DNA of 64,000 bases from Candidatus Aquiluna sp. UB-MaderosW2red (GCF_900100865.1 NZ_LT627734.1:1178001-1242000); one strand, 5' to 3'; positions 45,963 to 55,181 are shown, counted from the stretch's first letter. Notes: generated by a model from the letters alone, not told the origin. Made by a program: numbers and translations.

Positions 45963-46937
45963 TTGCGTAAATTAGTCATTGCTCTATTGCCAATCTTGGT
46001 TCTCGCCGGTTGCGCCCCCGCCAATTCCGAGCCCGAGGGTCCTTTGGGTTACGACGTTATAAGCCAAAATCTCAGTGAGATCTGCGATGTGTATTCTGGG
46101 GGAGATGCGGTTGATCAAATCGAACTCTCAGGAGACTTTGGGGTGGCACCGGAAGTTACCTTCCCGACTCCGTTAGTCGGCACCGGAGTTGAGACCAAGG
46201 TTTTTATCGAGGGTGATGGCGGCAAGATCGTCGGAAACCAGCGAGTGGCCATGCACTTCACCGGCTTTAATGCCGCTACTGGAGAGCAGTTCCAGGGCAG
46301 TGAATTTGGCACGGAAACCACAATTATCCAAGATTTAGTGCAGGGCTCGACTCCCGATTTTTGCCACGCACTAACCGGGGTTTCGGTCGGGTCTCGCGTG
46401 GCCGTTCTTTTGGACCCACAGAGTGCCCATGGTGGCGCAGGGGTTGAAGGCCTCGCAGTGGGCCCGAACGATGGCATAATCTTCGTCTTTGACATTGTTA
46501 CCGCTTACCTACCAACCGCAACCGGTGACCAAGTGGCTGCCAAATCCGGATTCCCAACCGTAATCTTGGCCCCTTCGGGCCAACCTGGGATTCAGATTCC
46601 AGCCACCGAAGCACCCGTTGAATTTATGAAGGCTGAGACGATTCTTGGCAAGGGGGAGCCGATTGCAATCGGCGATACCGTTGTGTTGCAGTATTCAGGT
46701 TGGACTTGGGATGGCGAGCAATTTGATAGTTCCTGGGAGCGCGGAGCTCCAGCGAGCTTCACAGTCGCCTCCGAGGGACTGATTGAGGGATTTGTTAGAG
46801 CACTCGATGGTGCCACGGTTGGTTCTCAGGTGATAGCGGTTATTCCTCCAGAGCTGGGGTATGGAGACACCGCACAAGGAGCGATTCCAGCCGGCTCAAC
46901 ACTGATTTTCGTAATTGACATCTTGGGTAAGCAGTAG
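45963..46937 (+). CDS. FKBP-type peptidyl-prolyl isomerase lipoprotein
   Basis: A secreted lipoprotein with peptidyl-prolyl isomerase domains. The signal peptide is M-R-K-L-V-I-A-L-L-P-I-L-V with lipobox LAGC near residues 14-17. Two FKBP-like modules are visible: one around VAMHFTGFNAATGEQFQGS and a better one at the C-terminus with VLQYSGWTWDGEQFDSSW, VRALDGATVGSQVIAVIPPELGYG and GSTLIFVIDILG. The TTG start is uncertain, with no clear ribosome-binding site. It stands between trmI and pafB. Confidence 0.9.
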   Translation: MRKLVIALLPILVLAGCAPANSEPEGPLGYDVISQNLSEICDVYSGGDAVDQIELSGDFGVAPEVTFPTPLVGTGVETKVFIEGDGGKIVGNQRVAMHFTGFNAATGEQFQGSEFGTETTIIQDLVQGSTPDFCHALTGVSVGSRVAVLLDPQSAHGGAGVEGLAVGPNDGIIFVFDIVTAYLPTATGDQVAAKSGFPTVILAPSGQPGIQIPATEAPVEFMKAETILGKGEPIAIGDTVVLQYSGWTWDGEQFDSSWERGAPASFTVASEGLIEGFVRALDGATVGSQVIAVIPPELGYGDTAQGAIPAGSTLIFVIDILGKQ

Positions 46938-46956
46938 CCAAATCGAAGGGGATTAG

Positions 46957-47895
46957 GTGAAACAATCGCCGGCCGAAAGGCTTTTCAACCTGACCTGCTG
47001 CCTTTTGGCAAGCCCGATTCAAGGGCTATCAAAACGAGACCTGTTTAATGCCGTTTCCTCATATGCCAGCGCAAAAACCGACGTAGCTCGTGATCAAATG
47101 TTTGAACGAGACAAAGAGCTCCTGCGCGGTGCCGGCGTCCAGGTGGAGGTATTCTTCAACGATTTTTATGAAGACATCAATGCCTCCCGCTATCGAATTG
47201 CGCCCGGCAGTTTCGATTGGCCCGGCGACTTATCTTTGAACCCGGCCCAGCTACAACTCTTGGAGCTCGCCGCCAAGGCTTGGAATAACCAGCTGATGAG
47301 CGCCTCAGCTCGGTCTGGAATAACTAGGCTTCGATCCTTGGGGCTCGTCACACAATCCGAAACCCTTGGCTTTTTTTCACCAAAGCTCCTGACCCGTCAT
47401 GCCAGCTTCGCCCCGTTGGCTCAGGCCATCGATGCGAACCTTGCGGTCAGTTTCGAATATCAAAAACTTGATGGGCAGAAGTCTGTTCGCCTTTTAGAGC
47501 CATTAAAGCTGCGCATGATCGAGGGCCAATGGGTGCTTCTGGCAAGTGATTCTGGTGTCATAAAGAATTTTTTACTCAGAAGAATCAGCTCTCTAGTAAC
47601 TGCGACCAAGGATGTTTTTGTACCAGCCGCAGCGGAAAAGATTGCCCTTGCCGAAGCAGACCTGGCCGCTTTTGCTGAGACCAACCTCGCCGTAATTGAG
47701 GTGCTGAAGGAGTCGGAGGCCTGGTGGCACTTCGGTGCCCCCGAGCATTCTCAGATCGAACTGCACTTCATGGATGAGGGATTGATTGCCCAGGATTTGA
47801 TGGAATTTGGCGGGCAGCTAAGGGTACTGAGCCCCCTAAGTCTTGCCGAACGCATGGCTCGGGGTTTTAAAAAGGTGGTGGAAGCTCATGCCTAA
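46957..47895 (+). CDS. pafB: WYL-domain regulator PafB
   Basis: PafB pairs with PafC as a transcriptional activator of DNA-damage genes in mycobacteria (the LexA-independent response). The 312 residues begin with a helix-turn-helix region (SPAERLFNLTCCLLASPIQGLSKRDLF) and hold a WYL domain with FEYQKLDGQKSVRLLEPLKL; the WYL core reads WVLLASD. The start is GTG with AAGGGG upstream. It overlaps pafC by 8 bases. The proteasome genes often found upstream are absent here. Confidence 0.93.
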   Translation: MKQSPAERLFNLTCCLLASPIQGLSKRDLFNAVSSYASAKTDVARDQMFERDKELLRGAGVQVEVFFNDFYEDINASRYRIAPGSFDWPGDLSLNPAQLQLLELAAKAWNNQLMSASARSGITRLRSLGLVTQSETLGFFSPKLLTRHASFAPLAQAIDANLAVSFEYQKLDGQKSVRLLEPLKLRMIEGQWVLLASDSGVIKNFLLRRISSLVTATKDVFVPAAAEKIALAEADLAAFAETNLAVIEVLKESEAWWHFGAPEHSQIELHFMDEGLIAQDLMEFGGQLRVLSPLSLAERMARGFKKVVEAHA

Positions 47896-48850
47896 ACAAG
47901 AAATTGGTGGCGAGGAGCTCTTCAATTTAGCCCTGTCGATAGTAGGACTAGTCCTAAGAGATGGTCCAATGTATGTCACAGAGCTCTCTGAACACTTCGG
48001 CTACAGCGAAAAAGTAATCACCAAGGCCGCTTGGGCGGTTGCCAATAGTGAGGATTTGGGCCGCTACGAAACCCACTTTTATCTAGACCAAGACCTACTG
48101 AATGAGGGCGAGATCTCCTTTAGTGTCGCTCAGGGCAAACTCCAAGAGCCGCCAGTGCTATCAAAAAGGCAAGTCAGCGCTTTGGCGACGGGCTTGGATT
48201 ACTTGGCAGCACTGCCTCAGTTCGATTTAAACCCCGATCTTTTGGCCTTGAGAAAGATGCTTGGAGCAGATTCGCAACATCGAAGTTCTGGGTTTATTGC
48301 GCCGCTGGCGGTTTCAGTGCTTGGTTTATTGCAGGAAGCCTTGGCGAGTCAAGCCAGAGTGCGCTGCGAATACACCAACCAGCTCGGAGATCGCACATCT
48401 CGTGACATTGACCCCCTAAGAGTCGACTTCATTGGTCAAAAGCACTACCTGAGGGGCTGGTGCCTCAAAAATGAAGCGATTAGATCTTTCAGGTTGGATC
48501 GGATTCTTGGGCTCGAGGTCCTCGAAACAACAATCAGCGACCAGGCAAAAAACGCCGTAATTCCCGAAGACGTTTTTGGCGAGGCTACCAATGAGCAAGA
48601 AATAGAGATATCCGCGAGCCTTGAAGCCCAGGAGATTTTTTGGAACTTTCCAACTACTTCAAAAGTGCTCCGAGTGGGGGACCGCCAGGTGGGTTCAATT
48701 CGGGTTGGAAACCTAGCCGCACTTGGTCGACACATCTCTCGCTATGGCGGTGAGGTGCTGGTTATTGGGCCTCAGAACGCGAAGGATGCGGTGCGCGATT
48801 TTGCTCTATCGGCTCTCAGCTCGGATCTAACCCCAAAGGACGAGGACTAG
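47888..48850 (+). CDS. pafC: WYL-domain regulator PafC
   Basis: PafC is the partner of PafB. At 320 residues it has an N-terminal winged-helix-like region (PMYVTELSEHFGYSEKVITK) and a WYL domain with VRCEYTNQLGDRTSRDIDPL and YLRGWCLKNEAIRSF, closer to the WYL consensus than in PafB. The ATG at 47888 lies in the last bases of pafB; the open frame upstream is pafB sequence. A small membrane protein gene abuts its stop. Confidence 0.93.
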   Translation: MPKQEIGGEELFNLALSIVGLVLRDGPMYVTELSEHFGYSEKVITKAAWAVANSEDLGRYETHFYLDQDLLNEGEISFSVAQGKLQEPPVLSKRQVSALATGLDYLAALPQFDLNPDLLALRKMLGADSQHRSSGFIAPLAVSVLGLLQEALASQARVRCEYTNQLGDRTSRDIDPLRVDFIGQKHYLRGWCLKNEAIRSFRLDRILGLEVLETTISDQAKNAVIPEDVFGEATNEQEIEISASLEAQEIFWNFPTTSKVLRVGDRQVGSIRVGNLAALGRHISRYGGEVLVIGPQNAKDAVRDFALSALSSDLTPKDED

Positions 48851-49168
48851 GTGGAGATCATCGGTTGGATAGTTGCAGTCGTTGTTATATCGGGGATATA
48901 CGTTCTGGGCTTAGTCGCATATCGATTGAGCCTGGATGCCAAGAATCTATTAGCCGAGACTAAGAAACTCAAAGAGTTACTTGCGACACTTCAGAACAGC
49001 GCCGAGGCTGAAATCACCCAGGCCACCCCAAGCCTCGGTTCGGACTATTTTCAACTCGTTACCAAGCGAGCTTTGCTAAAGCGCAAGAGGTTGCTAGCGT
49101 CGCAGGCCCGAGAGCGTAGACTGATTCAACGAATTAGATTCATCGATTTAGATAAGAGGAAAAAATGA
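48851..49168 (+). CDS. Small membrane protein between pafC and tatA, function unknown
   Basis: A 105-residue protein with one N-terminal membrane helix (about residues 4-23, IIGWIVAVVVISGIYVLGLV), then a charged coiled-coil-like part (LAETKKLKELLATLQNSAEAE) and a very basic C-terminus (KRKRLLASQARERR). The GTG start follows the pafC stop directly, and the stop overlaps tatA (ATGA). I do not recognise the family; the helix plus coil plan resembles a membrane-anchored accessory protein. Confidence 0.75.
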   Translation: MEIIGWIVAVVVISGIYVLGLVAYRLSLDAKNLLAETKKLKELLATLQNSAEAEITQATPSLGSDYFQLVTKRALLKRKRLLASQARERRLIQRIRFIDLDKRKK

Positions 49169-49368
49169 GACTACAGGGCTGGGAATGGATCATCATTTTG
49201 GCGATTGTGCTTCTACTTTGGGGCGCGCCTAAACTTCCCGCACTTGCTAAAAGTGCAGCGCAGTCAATGCGAATTTTCCGCAAGGAAATTGAAAAAACCC
49301 CTACAGATAAGACTGCTGCACCAGAACCAGAGGTAGTCGTCGAAGAAAGCGACAAGAAGCAAGGCTAA
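49165..49368 (+). CDS. tatA: Sec-independent protein translocase subunit TatA
   Basis: TatA forms the pore for folded proteins carrying twin-arginine signals. The 67 residues show an N-terminal membrane helix (about 7-21), the WGAPKLP hinge, an amphipathic helix (ALAKSAAQSMRIFRKEI) and an acidic tail. The ATG overlaps the preceding gene and its stop overlaps the tatC ATG by one base (TAATG). No tatB is seen here. Confidence 0.93.
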   Translation: MRLQGWEWIIILAIVLLLWGAPKLPALAKSAAQSMRIFRKEIEKTPTDKTAAPEPEVVVEESDKKQG

Positions 49369-50156
49369 TGCTCCGGCGCAAAAACAAAGAGCGCCGCATG
49401 ACCCTTGGTTCTCACCTAAGAGAACTAAGAAAAAGACTGTCTTGGTCAGCGGGCTTCATACTCGTTGGAACCGTAGCCGGCTGGTTCTTTTTTGACCCGG
49501 TTTTTAAAATTCTGCAGCAGCCCCTGATTGAGATAACTCAGGAGCGCGGCATAGACGCTGTCATCAACTTTGGAACCGTAGTTTCCGCTTTCGACCTAAG
49601 GCTTCAACTTTCTATCTTTTTAGGAATTCTGGTAACTGCCCCGATTTGGCTTTACAACATTTGGGCGTTCATAGCACCTGGGCTCAAGGCCAAAGAGCGA
49701 AAGTATTCACTGGCCTTCATCTTCGCATCCACGCCGCTCTTTTTGGTTGGTACTACTCTGGCCTGGACCTCGCTGCCGGGCTTTGTGATTGCTTTGGTCA
49801 GCTTCACCCCGGAGGGAAGCTCGAATGTTATTAGTGCGGCCGAGTACGTGTTGTTCTCGATTCGAATTCTTCTGATTTTTGGTCTCGCCTTTGTAATGCC
49901 GGTGGCCTTGGTTCTTTTGAACATGGTCGGTGTTGTCACAGGTCGAGGGATTCTTAAAGCGTGGCGAGTCGCGATTCTGGTAATTTGCGTTGTTTCAGCC
50001 TTGGCCACCCCGGTAGCGGACTTATTCTCGATGTTCTTACTTGTGATTCCACTTACGGCCTTGTATTTTTCGGCCGTCGGAATTGCATTGTTGAACGATA
50101 AGCGCAAGAATTTGAAACTATCGAAACTCATGGACGAAGAACCGGCATTTGATTGA
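49368..50156 (+). CDS. tatC: Sec-independent protein translocase subunit TatC
   Basis: TatC recognises twin-arginine signal peptides. The 262 residues have six membrane segments; the signal-binding motif MTLGSHLRELRKRL is at about 11-24 and FGLAFVMPVALVLLNMVGVV lies in the later half. It is coupled to tatA (one-base overlap) and its stop lies just before the helicase start. Confidence 0.97.
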   Translation: MLRRKNKERRMTLGSHLRELRKRLSWSAGFILVGTVAGWFFFDPVFKILQQPLIEITQERGIDAVINFGTVVSAFDLRLQLSIFLGILVTAPIWLYNIWAFIAPGLKAKERKYSLAFIFASTPLFLVGTTLAWTSLPGFVIALVSFTPEGSSNVISAAEYVLFSIRILLIFGLAFVMPVALVLLNMVGVVTGRGILKAWRVAILVICVVSALATPVADLFSMFLLVIPLTALYFSAVGIALLNDKRKNLKLSKLMDEEPAFD

Positions 50157-50157
50157 A

Positions 50158-52590
50158 ATGAGCCCCTCGGAGCGCTATCGGCAATCCAAGCAAAAAGCTA
50201 AATATCGTCAACTCGAAGAGTTTGAATCTCAAATCAAGTTTCCGCTCGACGATTTTCAGATCAAGGCCTGTCAGGCGTTGGAGAGCGGATCGGGAGTCTT
50301 AGTCGCGGCTCCTACCGGAGCCGGCAAGACAATTATTGGCGAATTCGCAATTCACCTCGCGGTTGAATCCGGACAAAAAGTCTTTTACACCACACCCATA
50401 AAGGCCCTGAGCAATCAAAAATTCGCCGAGCTCCAACAGCGTTATGGCAAACAGAAGGTTGGACTTCTGACGGGGGACACCAACAATAATTCCGAAGCAC
50501 AAATTGTAGTTATGACCACCGAAGTGCTTCGCAACATGATCTACTCCACATCAACCTCGCTGATGCGGCTTGGTTATGTGGTGATGGATGAGGTTCACTA
50601 TCTTGCGGACCGAATTCGCGGGGCGGTTTGGGAAGAGGTAATTCTTCACCTGCCAAAAGACGTCAAGGTAATCTCGTTGAGTGCCACTGTGTCAAATGCG
50701 GAGGAGTTTGGGGCTTGGCTGCAGGAGGTTAGGGGCAACACCCAGGTAGTTGTCTCAGAGCACAGGCCAGTGCCATTGCATCAGCATGTTTTATTCGGTG
50801 ATGAACTCATCGAGCTTTTTGAGCACGGCTCCCACAAGACGCGTGTGAACCCTGAACTGCTGCAAAAACATCAGGCTCGTCAGCGCACGCCAATGAGATC
50901 CAGTAGACGCCAAAGCAAAAATAATTATGGCTCTCGACCAGGCGGTGACTTTAGGTCTTTTCCAAGACTCGAAAAACCAGAGGTGGTCCAGATACTCTTC
51001 GATGCGGGGTTACTCCCCGCAATTTTCTTCATATTCTCAAGAGCGGGTTGCGAGGGTGCAGTCTCGGCTTGCCGTAGAGAGAATCTGCGCCTCACCAATC
51101 GCGAGGAGCAAGTGGAGATTCGGCGGGTTGCCGAGGCGCGTTGTGGCCAAATTGCCGACGAGGACCTCGACACCTTGGGATATTTTGATTGGTTGGCCTC
51201 ATTGGAGCGCGGCTTTGCGGCTCACCACGCAGGCATGCTGCCTGCATTTAAGGAAGTGGTCGAAGAGCTCTTCTTGCGAAAACTGGTTAAGGTCGTATTC
51301 GCCACTGAGACTTTGGCTCTAGGGATAAACATGCCGGCCAGGACCGTAGTGCTGGAGCGTCTAGATAAATACAACGGCGAAGGCCGAGTGCCAATTACAG
51401 CGGGTGAATACACTCAACTCACCGGAAGAGCCGGCAGGCGAGGCATCGACACCGAGGGGCACTCTGTGATTTTGTGGGGGGCTCAACTCGACCCCAATAT
51501 CGTTGCAGGGCTCGCTTCAAAAAGAACCTACCCGCTGAACTCAAGCTTTAAGCCCACCTACAACATGGCGGTAAATCTGATCTCAGCCTTCGGTGCCAAG
51601 CGAGCCTCAAAGGTCTTGGAAAAGTCGTTCGCCCAGTTCCAGGCTGATCGCTCAGTGGTCGGTCTGGCAAAACTCATAACCGATAAAAAAGAGTCACTCG
51701 AAGGCTACGAGTCTGCAATGCAGTGTCACTTGGGCGACTTCATGGCCTACGCCCGGATTAGAAGGGACCTAAGCGACCTAGAGCGCCAAGGTGTTAGTCA
51801 AAGAACCAGGGCCGGCAAAGACCTCACGGATTCAAAATCTGTTCGAAGAATTGATCAAGAAATAGGGGAGCTCAAGCGCGCGATGCGCGCGCACCCCTGC
51901 CATGGCTGTAATGACCGCGAATCCCATGCCCGCTGGGGTGAGAGGTATCAAAAACTTCGCAAGGAGATAGATGCTGCGGTGAATCAGATTGAGTCGCGCA
52001 CAAATGCGGTGGCCAAGATTTTCGACCGAATCTGCCTTTTGCTAACGGACTTGAAGTACCTCAAGGAATCCGATGATGACCTCGATGTGACAGAAAATGG
52101 TCAGCGACTTTCCAAAATCTATGGCGAGCGTGACCTACTGATAGCTGAGAGCATAAACCGGAAAATCTGGATTGATCTTGACCCGCCGAATCTGGCTGCG
52201 ATGGCGATGGCACTGGTTTACGAGAACCGGCGCGATGATGGCGACTACGAACCCAAGCTTCCAAAAGGCAATTTTCTAACCGCACTCGAGGCCACCGAAG
52301 AAATTCAAGGGGAGCTGCTGCACCTCCAGGAACGTTATCGACTGCCCAAAGAGTCCCAGCTTGAGTTGGGAATGTGCTGGGCCATGCACCGCTGGGCAAC
52401 AGGAGCCAGGCTGGATGATGTCCTCAAGCTATCCGGTCAGGTACCGGGAGATTTTATTCGCTGGAGCAAGCAACTGATTGACCTACTGGATCAACTGAGC
52501 CAATCTGCCGATGCTCAGCTTGCTGAGAACGCTCATAAGGCAATGACCTTGGTGAAGCGTGGGATTGTGGCTGCAAGCTTCTACGTTTAG
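50158..52590 (+). CDS. helY: DEAD/DEAH-box RNA helicase of the Ski2/Mtr4 type
   Basis: A superfamily 2 helicase of about 810 residues. Motifs are Walker A APTGAGKT, the DEVH box in MDEVHYL, SLSATVSN, TETLALGINMPART and QLTGRAGRRGID. The C-terminal half carries the DSHCT-like domain of Ski2/Mtr4 helicases. In mycobacteria HelY occupies the same place after tatC, so the name is by synteny and sequence. A zinc-like cluster CHGC is seen in the arch-like insert. ATG 50158 is preferred over TTG 50149. RNA processing or decay is the likely role. Confidence 0.93.
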   Translation: MSPSERYRQSKQKAKYRQLEEFESQIKFPLDDFQIKACQALESGSGVLVAAPTGAGKTIIGEFAIHLAVESGQKVFYTTPIKALSNQKFAELQQRYGKQKVGLLTGDTNNNSEAQIVVMTTEVLRNMIYSTSTSLMRLGYVVMDEVHYLADRIRGAVWEEVILHLPKDVKVISLSATVSNAEEFGAWLQEVRGNTQVVVSEHRPVPLHQHVLFGDELIELFEHGSHKTRVNPELLQKHQARQRTPMRSSRRQSKNNYGSRPGGDFRSFPRLEKPEVVQILFDAGLLPAIFFIFSRAGCEGAVSACRRENLRLTNREEQVEIRRVAEARCGQIADEDLDTLGYFDWLASLERGFAAHHAGMLPAFKEVVEELFLRKLVKVVFATETLALGINMPARTVVLERLDKYNGEGRVPITAGEYTQLTGRAGRRGIDTEGHSVILWGAQLDPNIVAGLASKRTYPLNSSFKPTYNMAVNLISAFGAKRASKVLEKSFAQFQADRSVVGLAKLITDKKESLEGYESAMQCHLGDFMAYARIRRDLSDLERQGVSQRTRAGKDLTDSKSVRRIDQEIGELKRAMRAHPCHGCNDRESHARWGERYQKLRKEIDAAVNQIESRTNAVAKIFDRICLLLTDLKYLKESDDDLDVTENGQRLSKIYGERDLLIAESINRKIWIDLDPPNLAAMAMALVYENRRDDGDYEPKLPKGNFLTALEATEEIQGELLHLQERYRLPKESQLELGMCWAMHRWATGARLDDVLKLSGQVPGDFIRWSKQLIDLLDQLSQSADAQLAENAHKAMTLVKRGIVAASFYV

Positions 52591-52595
52591 TTGTC

Positions 52596-52607
52596 TAAAC
52601 TTTAGTA
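52596..52607 (+). promoter_or_regulatory. Leaderless -10 element of lnt
   Basis: TAAACT (52596-52601) ends exactly six bases before the lnt ATG at 52608, and no ribosome-binding site is present. Confidence 0.6.
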
Positions 52608-54122
52608 ATGAAGTTAGGTTCGATGGCTTGGCGAATCCCTCTTGGTATTCTGGGTGGGGGACTGGGCCTCTGGGCCTTTCCCACTGAGAACTTTTGGATT
52701 ATTGCTCCCCTGATTCCAGCCGTGATACTGATTGCAACACTGGGTCTTGGCTTTTGGAAGGCAACCCTAGTTGGGTTTATAGCCGGGCAGGCCTTCTACA
52801 TCTCACACATTGAGTGGATAAGCCTTTATCTAGGGCCGGTTCCTCTGATTGGGCTAAGTACCCTTTGCTCGATTCCCTTTGCCCTTGGAAGCGGGCTAAC
52901 CGCCTGGCTCCATGCTCGCAAGAGACCCAAAGGACTTGGGGTTATTAGGTTTGCCTTTGCTGCTGCTGGAATCTGGACTCTGAAGGAGTGGGTGGCAAAC
53001 AATTTCCCCTACGGCGGATTCCCCTGGTCGAGGCTCGCAATGACCCAATCCGACAGCTTTTTTGCGAATTGGGTCTATTGGGGCGGGCTGTCGCTGCTGA
53101 GCTTTGTGATCGCACTACTGGGCTCGCTCATTGCGCTCGCGATTCTAAATGGCAAAAAACTCAAGAGTAGGGGCCGATTAGCGATGGTCGGAGTGGTGGG
53201 ACTGAGCGTTCTAGTGCCACTTATCACACCAATCGGAATAACAACCCAAGCCGCCGGGACTCTAAAAGTCGCTGCGGTCCAGGGAAATGCCAACGCCGGG
53301 TTATTTTCCAATCTAGAGCGTGGCACGATTCTGCAAAATCACCTGGATGCCACGGAACTAGTTTTTAAAAACTTTCCCGATGAAAAAATTGACCTCCTGG
53401 TTTGGCCCGAGAATGCCTCGGATTTAGACCCGAGCCGATCGGAATTTGCTCGTGACAAGATCTCTGAGCTCGCAGACCGCATTGACGCACCTTTTGTCTT
53501 TGGAACAATTACCCAGCGCGGCGGCGAAAGCTTTAATTCGACAATTCTCTGGGAACCGGGTATCGGTCCAACAGATTTTTACGATAAGCAGGTCCCGGTG
53601 CCCTTCGCGGAATACGTCCCAGATCGAGAATTCTGGAGAGCACTTGCGCCCGATCTAGTTGACCTAGTTCCCGGGGGCTTTAGCTTTGGCACCAGAGACG
53701 GAATCTTTGAAATATCTCAGGGTTTCGTGGGTAGCTTGATTTGTTTCGAAATAGCAGAAGATTCGATACCTAGAACCCTGACCGCCCAAGGTGCCAGACT
53801 GATTTTATCGCAGACTAATAACGCTGATTTTGGCTACAGCGACGAAACTTTTCAGCAGGCAGCGATAGCTAGATTGAGGGCCATTGAGACCGGCAGGACC
53901 GTAGTGAACATATCCACCGTTGGTCTCTCAGTTATCTACCTACCCGATGGCAAAATTTTAGACGAATTAACTTGGTACACCCCGGCCGTCATGGTTCAGG
54001 ATGTGCCGCTTTATGACGGGCTCACTCCGGCCACCACGGTTGGGCTCTGGTTTGATCTTCTGAATGCTCTGCTTGTAGCTCTCTCGGTTGGCGCAGGATT
54101 TGCGAGAGTGCGAAAGCGATGA
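52608..54122 (+). CDS. lnt: Apolipoprotein N-acyltransferase
   Basis: It N-acylates the lipidated cysteine of lipoproteins in the membrane. The 504 residues have an N-terminal multi-helix membrane part and a nitrilase-like C-terminal domain with the catalytic triad: Glu in WPENASD, Lys in DKQVPVPFAEY, Cys in LICFEIAED. The FKBP lipoprotein in this window is a likely client. The stop overlaps ppm by four bases; in mycobacteria the two functions are fused in Ppm1, and here they are separate genes. Confidence 0.95.
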   Translation: MKLGSMAWRIPLGILGGGLGLWAFPTENFWIIAPLIPAVILIATLGLGFWKATLVGFIAGQAFYISHIEWISLYLGPVPLIGLSTLCSIPFALGSGLTAWLHARKRPKGLGVIRFAFAAAGIWTLKEWVANNFPYGGFPWSRLAMTQSDSFFANWVYWGGLSLLSFVIALLGSLIALAILNGKKLKSRGRLAMVGVVGLSVLVPLITPIGITTQAAGTLKVAAVQGNANAGLFSNLERGTILQNHLDATELVFKNFPDEKIDLLVWPENASDLDPSRSEFARDKISELADRIDAPFVFGTITQRGGESFNSTILWEPGIGPTDFYDKQVPVPFAEYVPDREFWRALAPDLVDLVPGGFSFGTRDGIFEISQGFVGSLICFEIAEDSIPRTLTAQGARLILSQTNNADFGYSDETFQQAAIARLRAIETGRTVVNISTVGLSVIYLPDGKILDELTWYTPAVMVQDVPLYDGLTPATTVGLWFDLLNALLVALSVGAGFARVRKR

Positions 54123-54832
54123 AAAAAACTCTAGTTTTGATGCCAACCTTTAATGAAATATCAACCCTTGAGAGCTCTGTCCGGCAGCTAATGCTAATAA
54201 ACCCTGGTTTGGATGTTTTGGTTATTGATGATAATTCCCCGGATGGGACCGGATATCTGGCAGATCAGCTTGCCAAGGATTTCGCAAATATAAACGTCTT
54301 GCATCGCAGTGAAAAATCTGGTCTTGGTCGAGCATACATAGCCGGATTTCACTGGGGAGTAGCCCGCGGCTATGAACTCTTGGTCCAAATGGATGCCGAT
54401 GGGTCGCACAGACCCGAGGACTTACCAGCCCTATTGTCACAAGCCCAAAAGGTGGAGTTGGTCATCGGTTCACGCTGGATCCAGGGTGGAGAAGTCACGA
54501 ATTGGCCAAAATCTCGACAACTCATCTCTCGGCTTGGTAATTGGTACGCCGCAACAGCCCTTGATTCAGAACTCAAGGACATGACGGCGGGTTTTCGTGT
54601 CTATCAGACCGATTTGATTAAACGCCTAGATTTAAATTCGATTGAGGCCCAAGGTTATGGTTTTCAGGTTGAGATGACATATCAAACCCAGAAGCTTGGT
54701 GCGAAGGTTATCGAGGTTCCAATTCAGTTCATCGAACGCGAAAACGGGGTCAGCAAAATGACTCTAGACATAGTTATCGAAGCGTTTTTGTTGTGCACAA
54801 AGTGGGGGATTTTGCGCCTAATCAGGCGATGA
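54119..54832 (+). CDS. ppm: Polyprenol monophosphomannose synthase (GT2)
   Basis: It makes polyprenyl phosphomannose from GDP-mannose, the lipid-linked donor for mannosylation. A GT-A fold of 237 residues: VIDDNSPDGTG near residues 37-47, the DxD motif in QMDADGSH, and GSRWIQGGEV. It lacks a C-terminal membrane domain, as in short DPM1-like forms. The ATG overlaps the lnt stop (ATGA). Its 3' end overlaps the convergent rbpA gene by 11 bases. Confidence 0.94.
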   Translation: MKKTLVLMPTFNEISTLESSVRQLMLINPGLDVLVIDDNSPDGTGYLADQLAKDFANINVLHRSEKSGLGRAYIAGFHWGVARGYELLVQMDADGSHRPEDLPALLSQAQKVELVIGSRWIQGGEVTNWPKSRQLISRLGNWYAATALDSELKDMTAGFRVYQTDLIKRLDLNSIEAQGYGFQVEMTYQTQKLGAKVIEVPIQFIERENGVSKMTLDIVIEAFLLCTKWGILRLIRR

Positions 54833-55181
54833 GTTTGCCGGCTTTACGCCTTGCCCTCATATCCCCAAGAACCTCTTGAAGAAGCTCTTCCAGCTCTTCA
54901 CGACTCCGTCTTTCTAGGAGCATGTCGTAGTGAGTTCGAGGGCCATCAGGCAATTCTTTGGGGTCGGCTACAAACTCGCCGTCTTCCAGTCGTGCTGCAG
55001 TTTTTGAGCAGCTCTTGCACTCCCAGGTGAAGGGCAGCTCCGCCCCTTCTGAGAAGGTCAGGGTAAATTCGTGCTCAGCCGGGCAGCGGAACAGGACTCG
55101 CTGCCTAGGAGAGTATTCGACATTGCGATCAGACTCCATGGACTGCGATCCAAGTCTCATTCCGCGCATAGATTCAGCCAT
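54822..55181 (-). CDS. rbpA: RNA polymerase-binding protein RbpA
   Basis: RbpA binds RNA polymerase and sigma factors and stimulates open-complex formation. The 119 residues show the zinc-ribbon core (FRCPAEHEF then ECKSCS) and the sigma-interaction helix THYDMLLERRSREELEELL near the C-terminus, the canonical form. In mycobacteria the rbpA gene also lies beside ppm1, supporting orthology. I choose ATG 55181, with GAAAGGG five bases upstream; the frame is open further. A paralogue lies beside secG at 13497-13874. Confidence 0.93.
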   Translation of the reverse strand: MAESMRGMRLGSQSMESDRNVEYSPRQRVLFRCPAEHEFTLTFSEGAELPFTWECKSCSKTAARLEDGEFVADPKELPDGPRTHYDMLLERRSREELEELLQEVLGDMRARRKAGKLIA

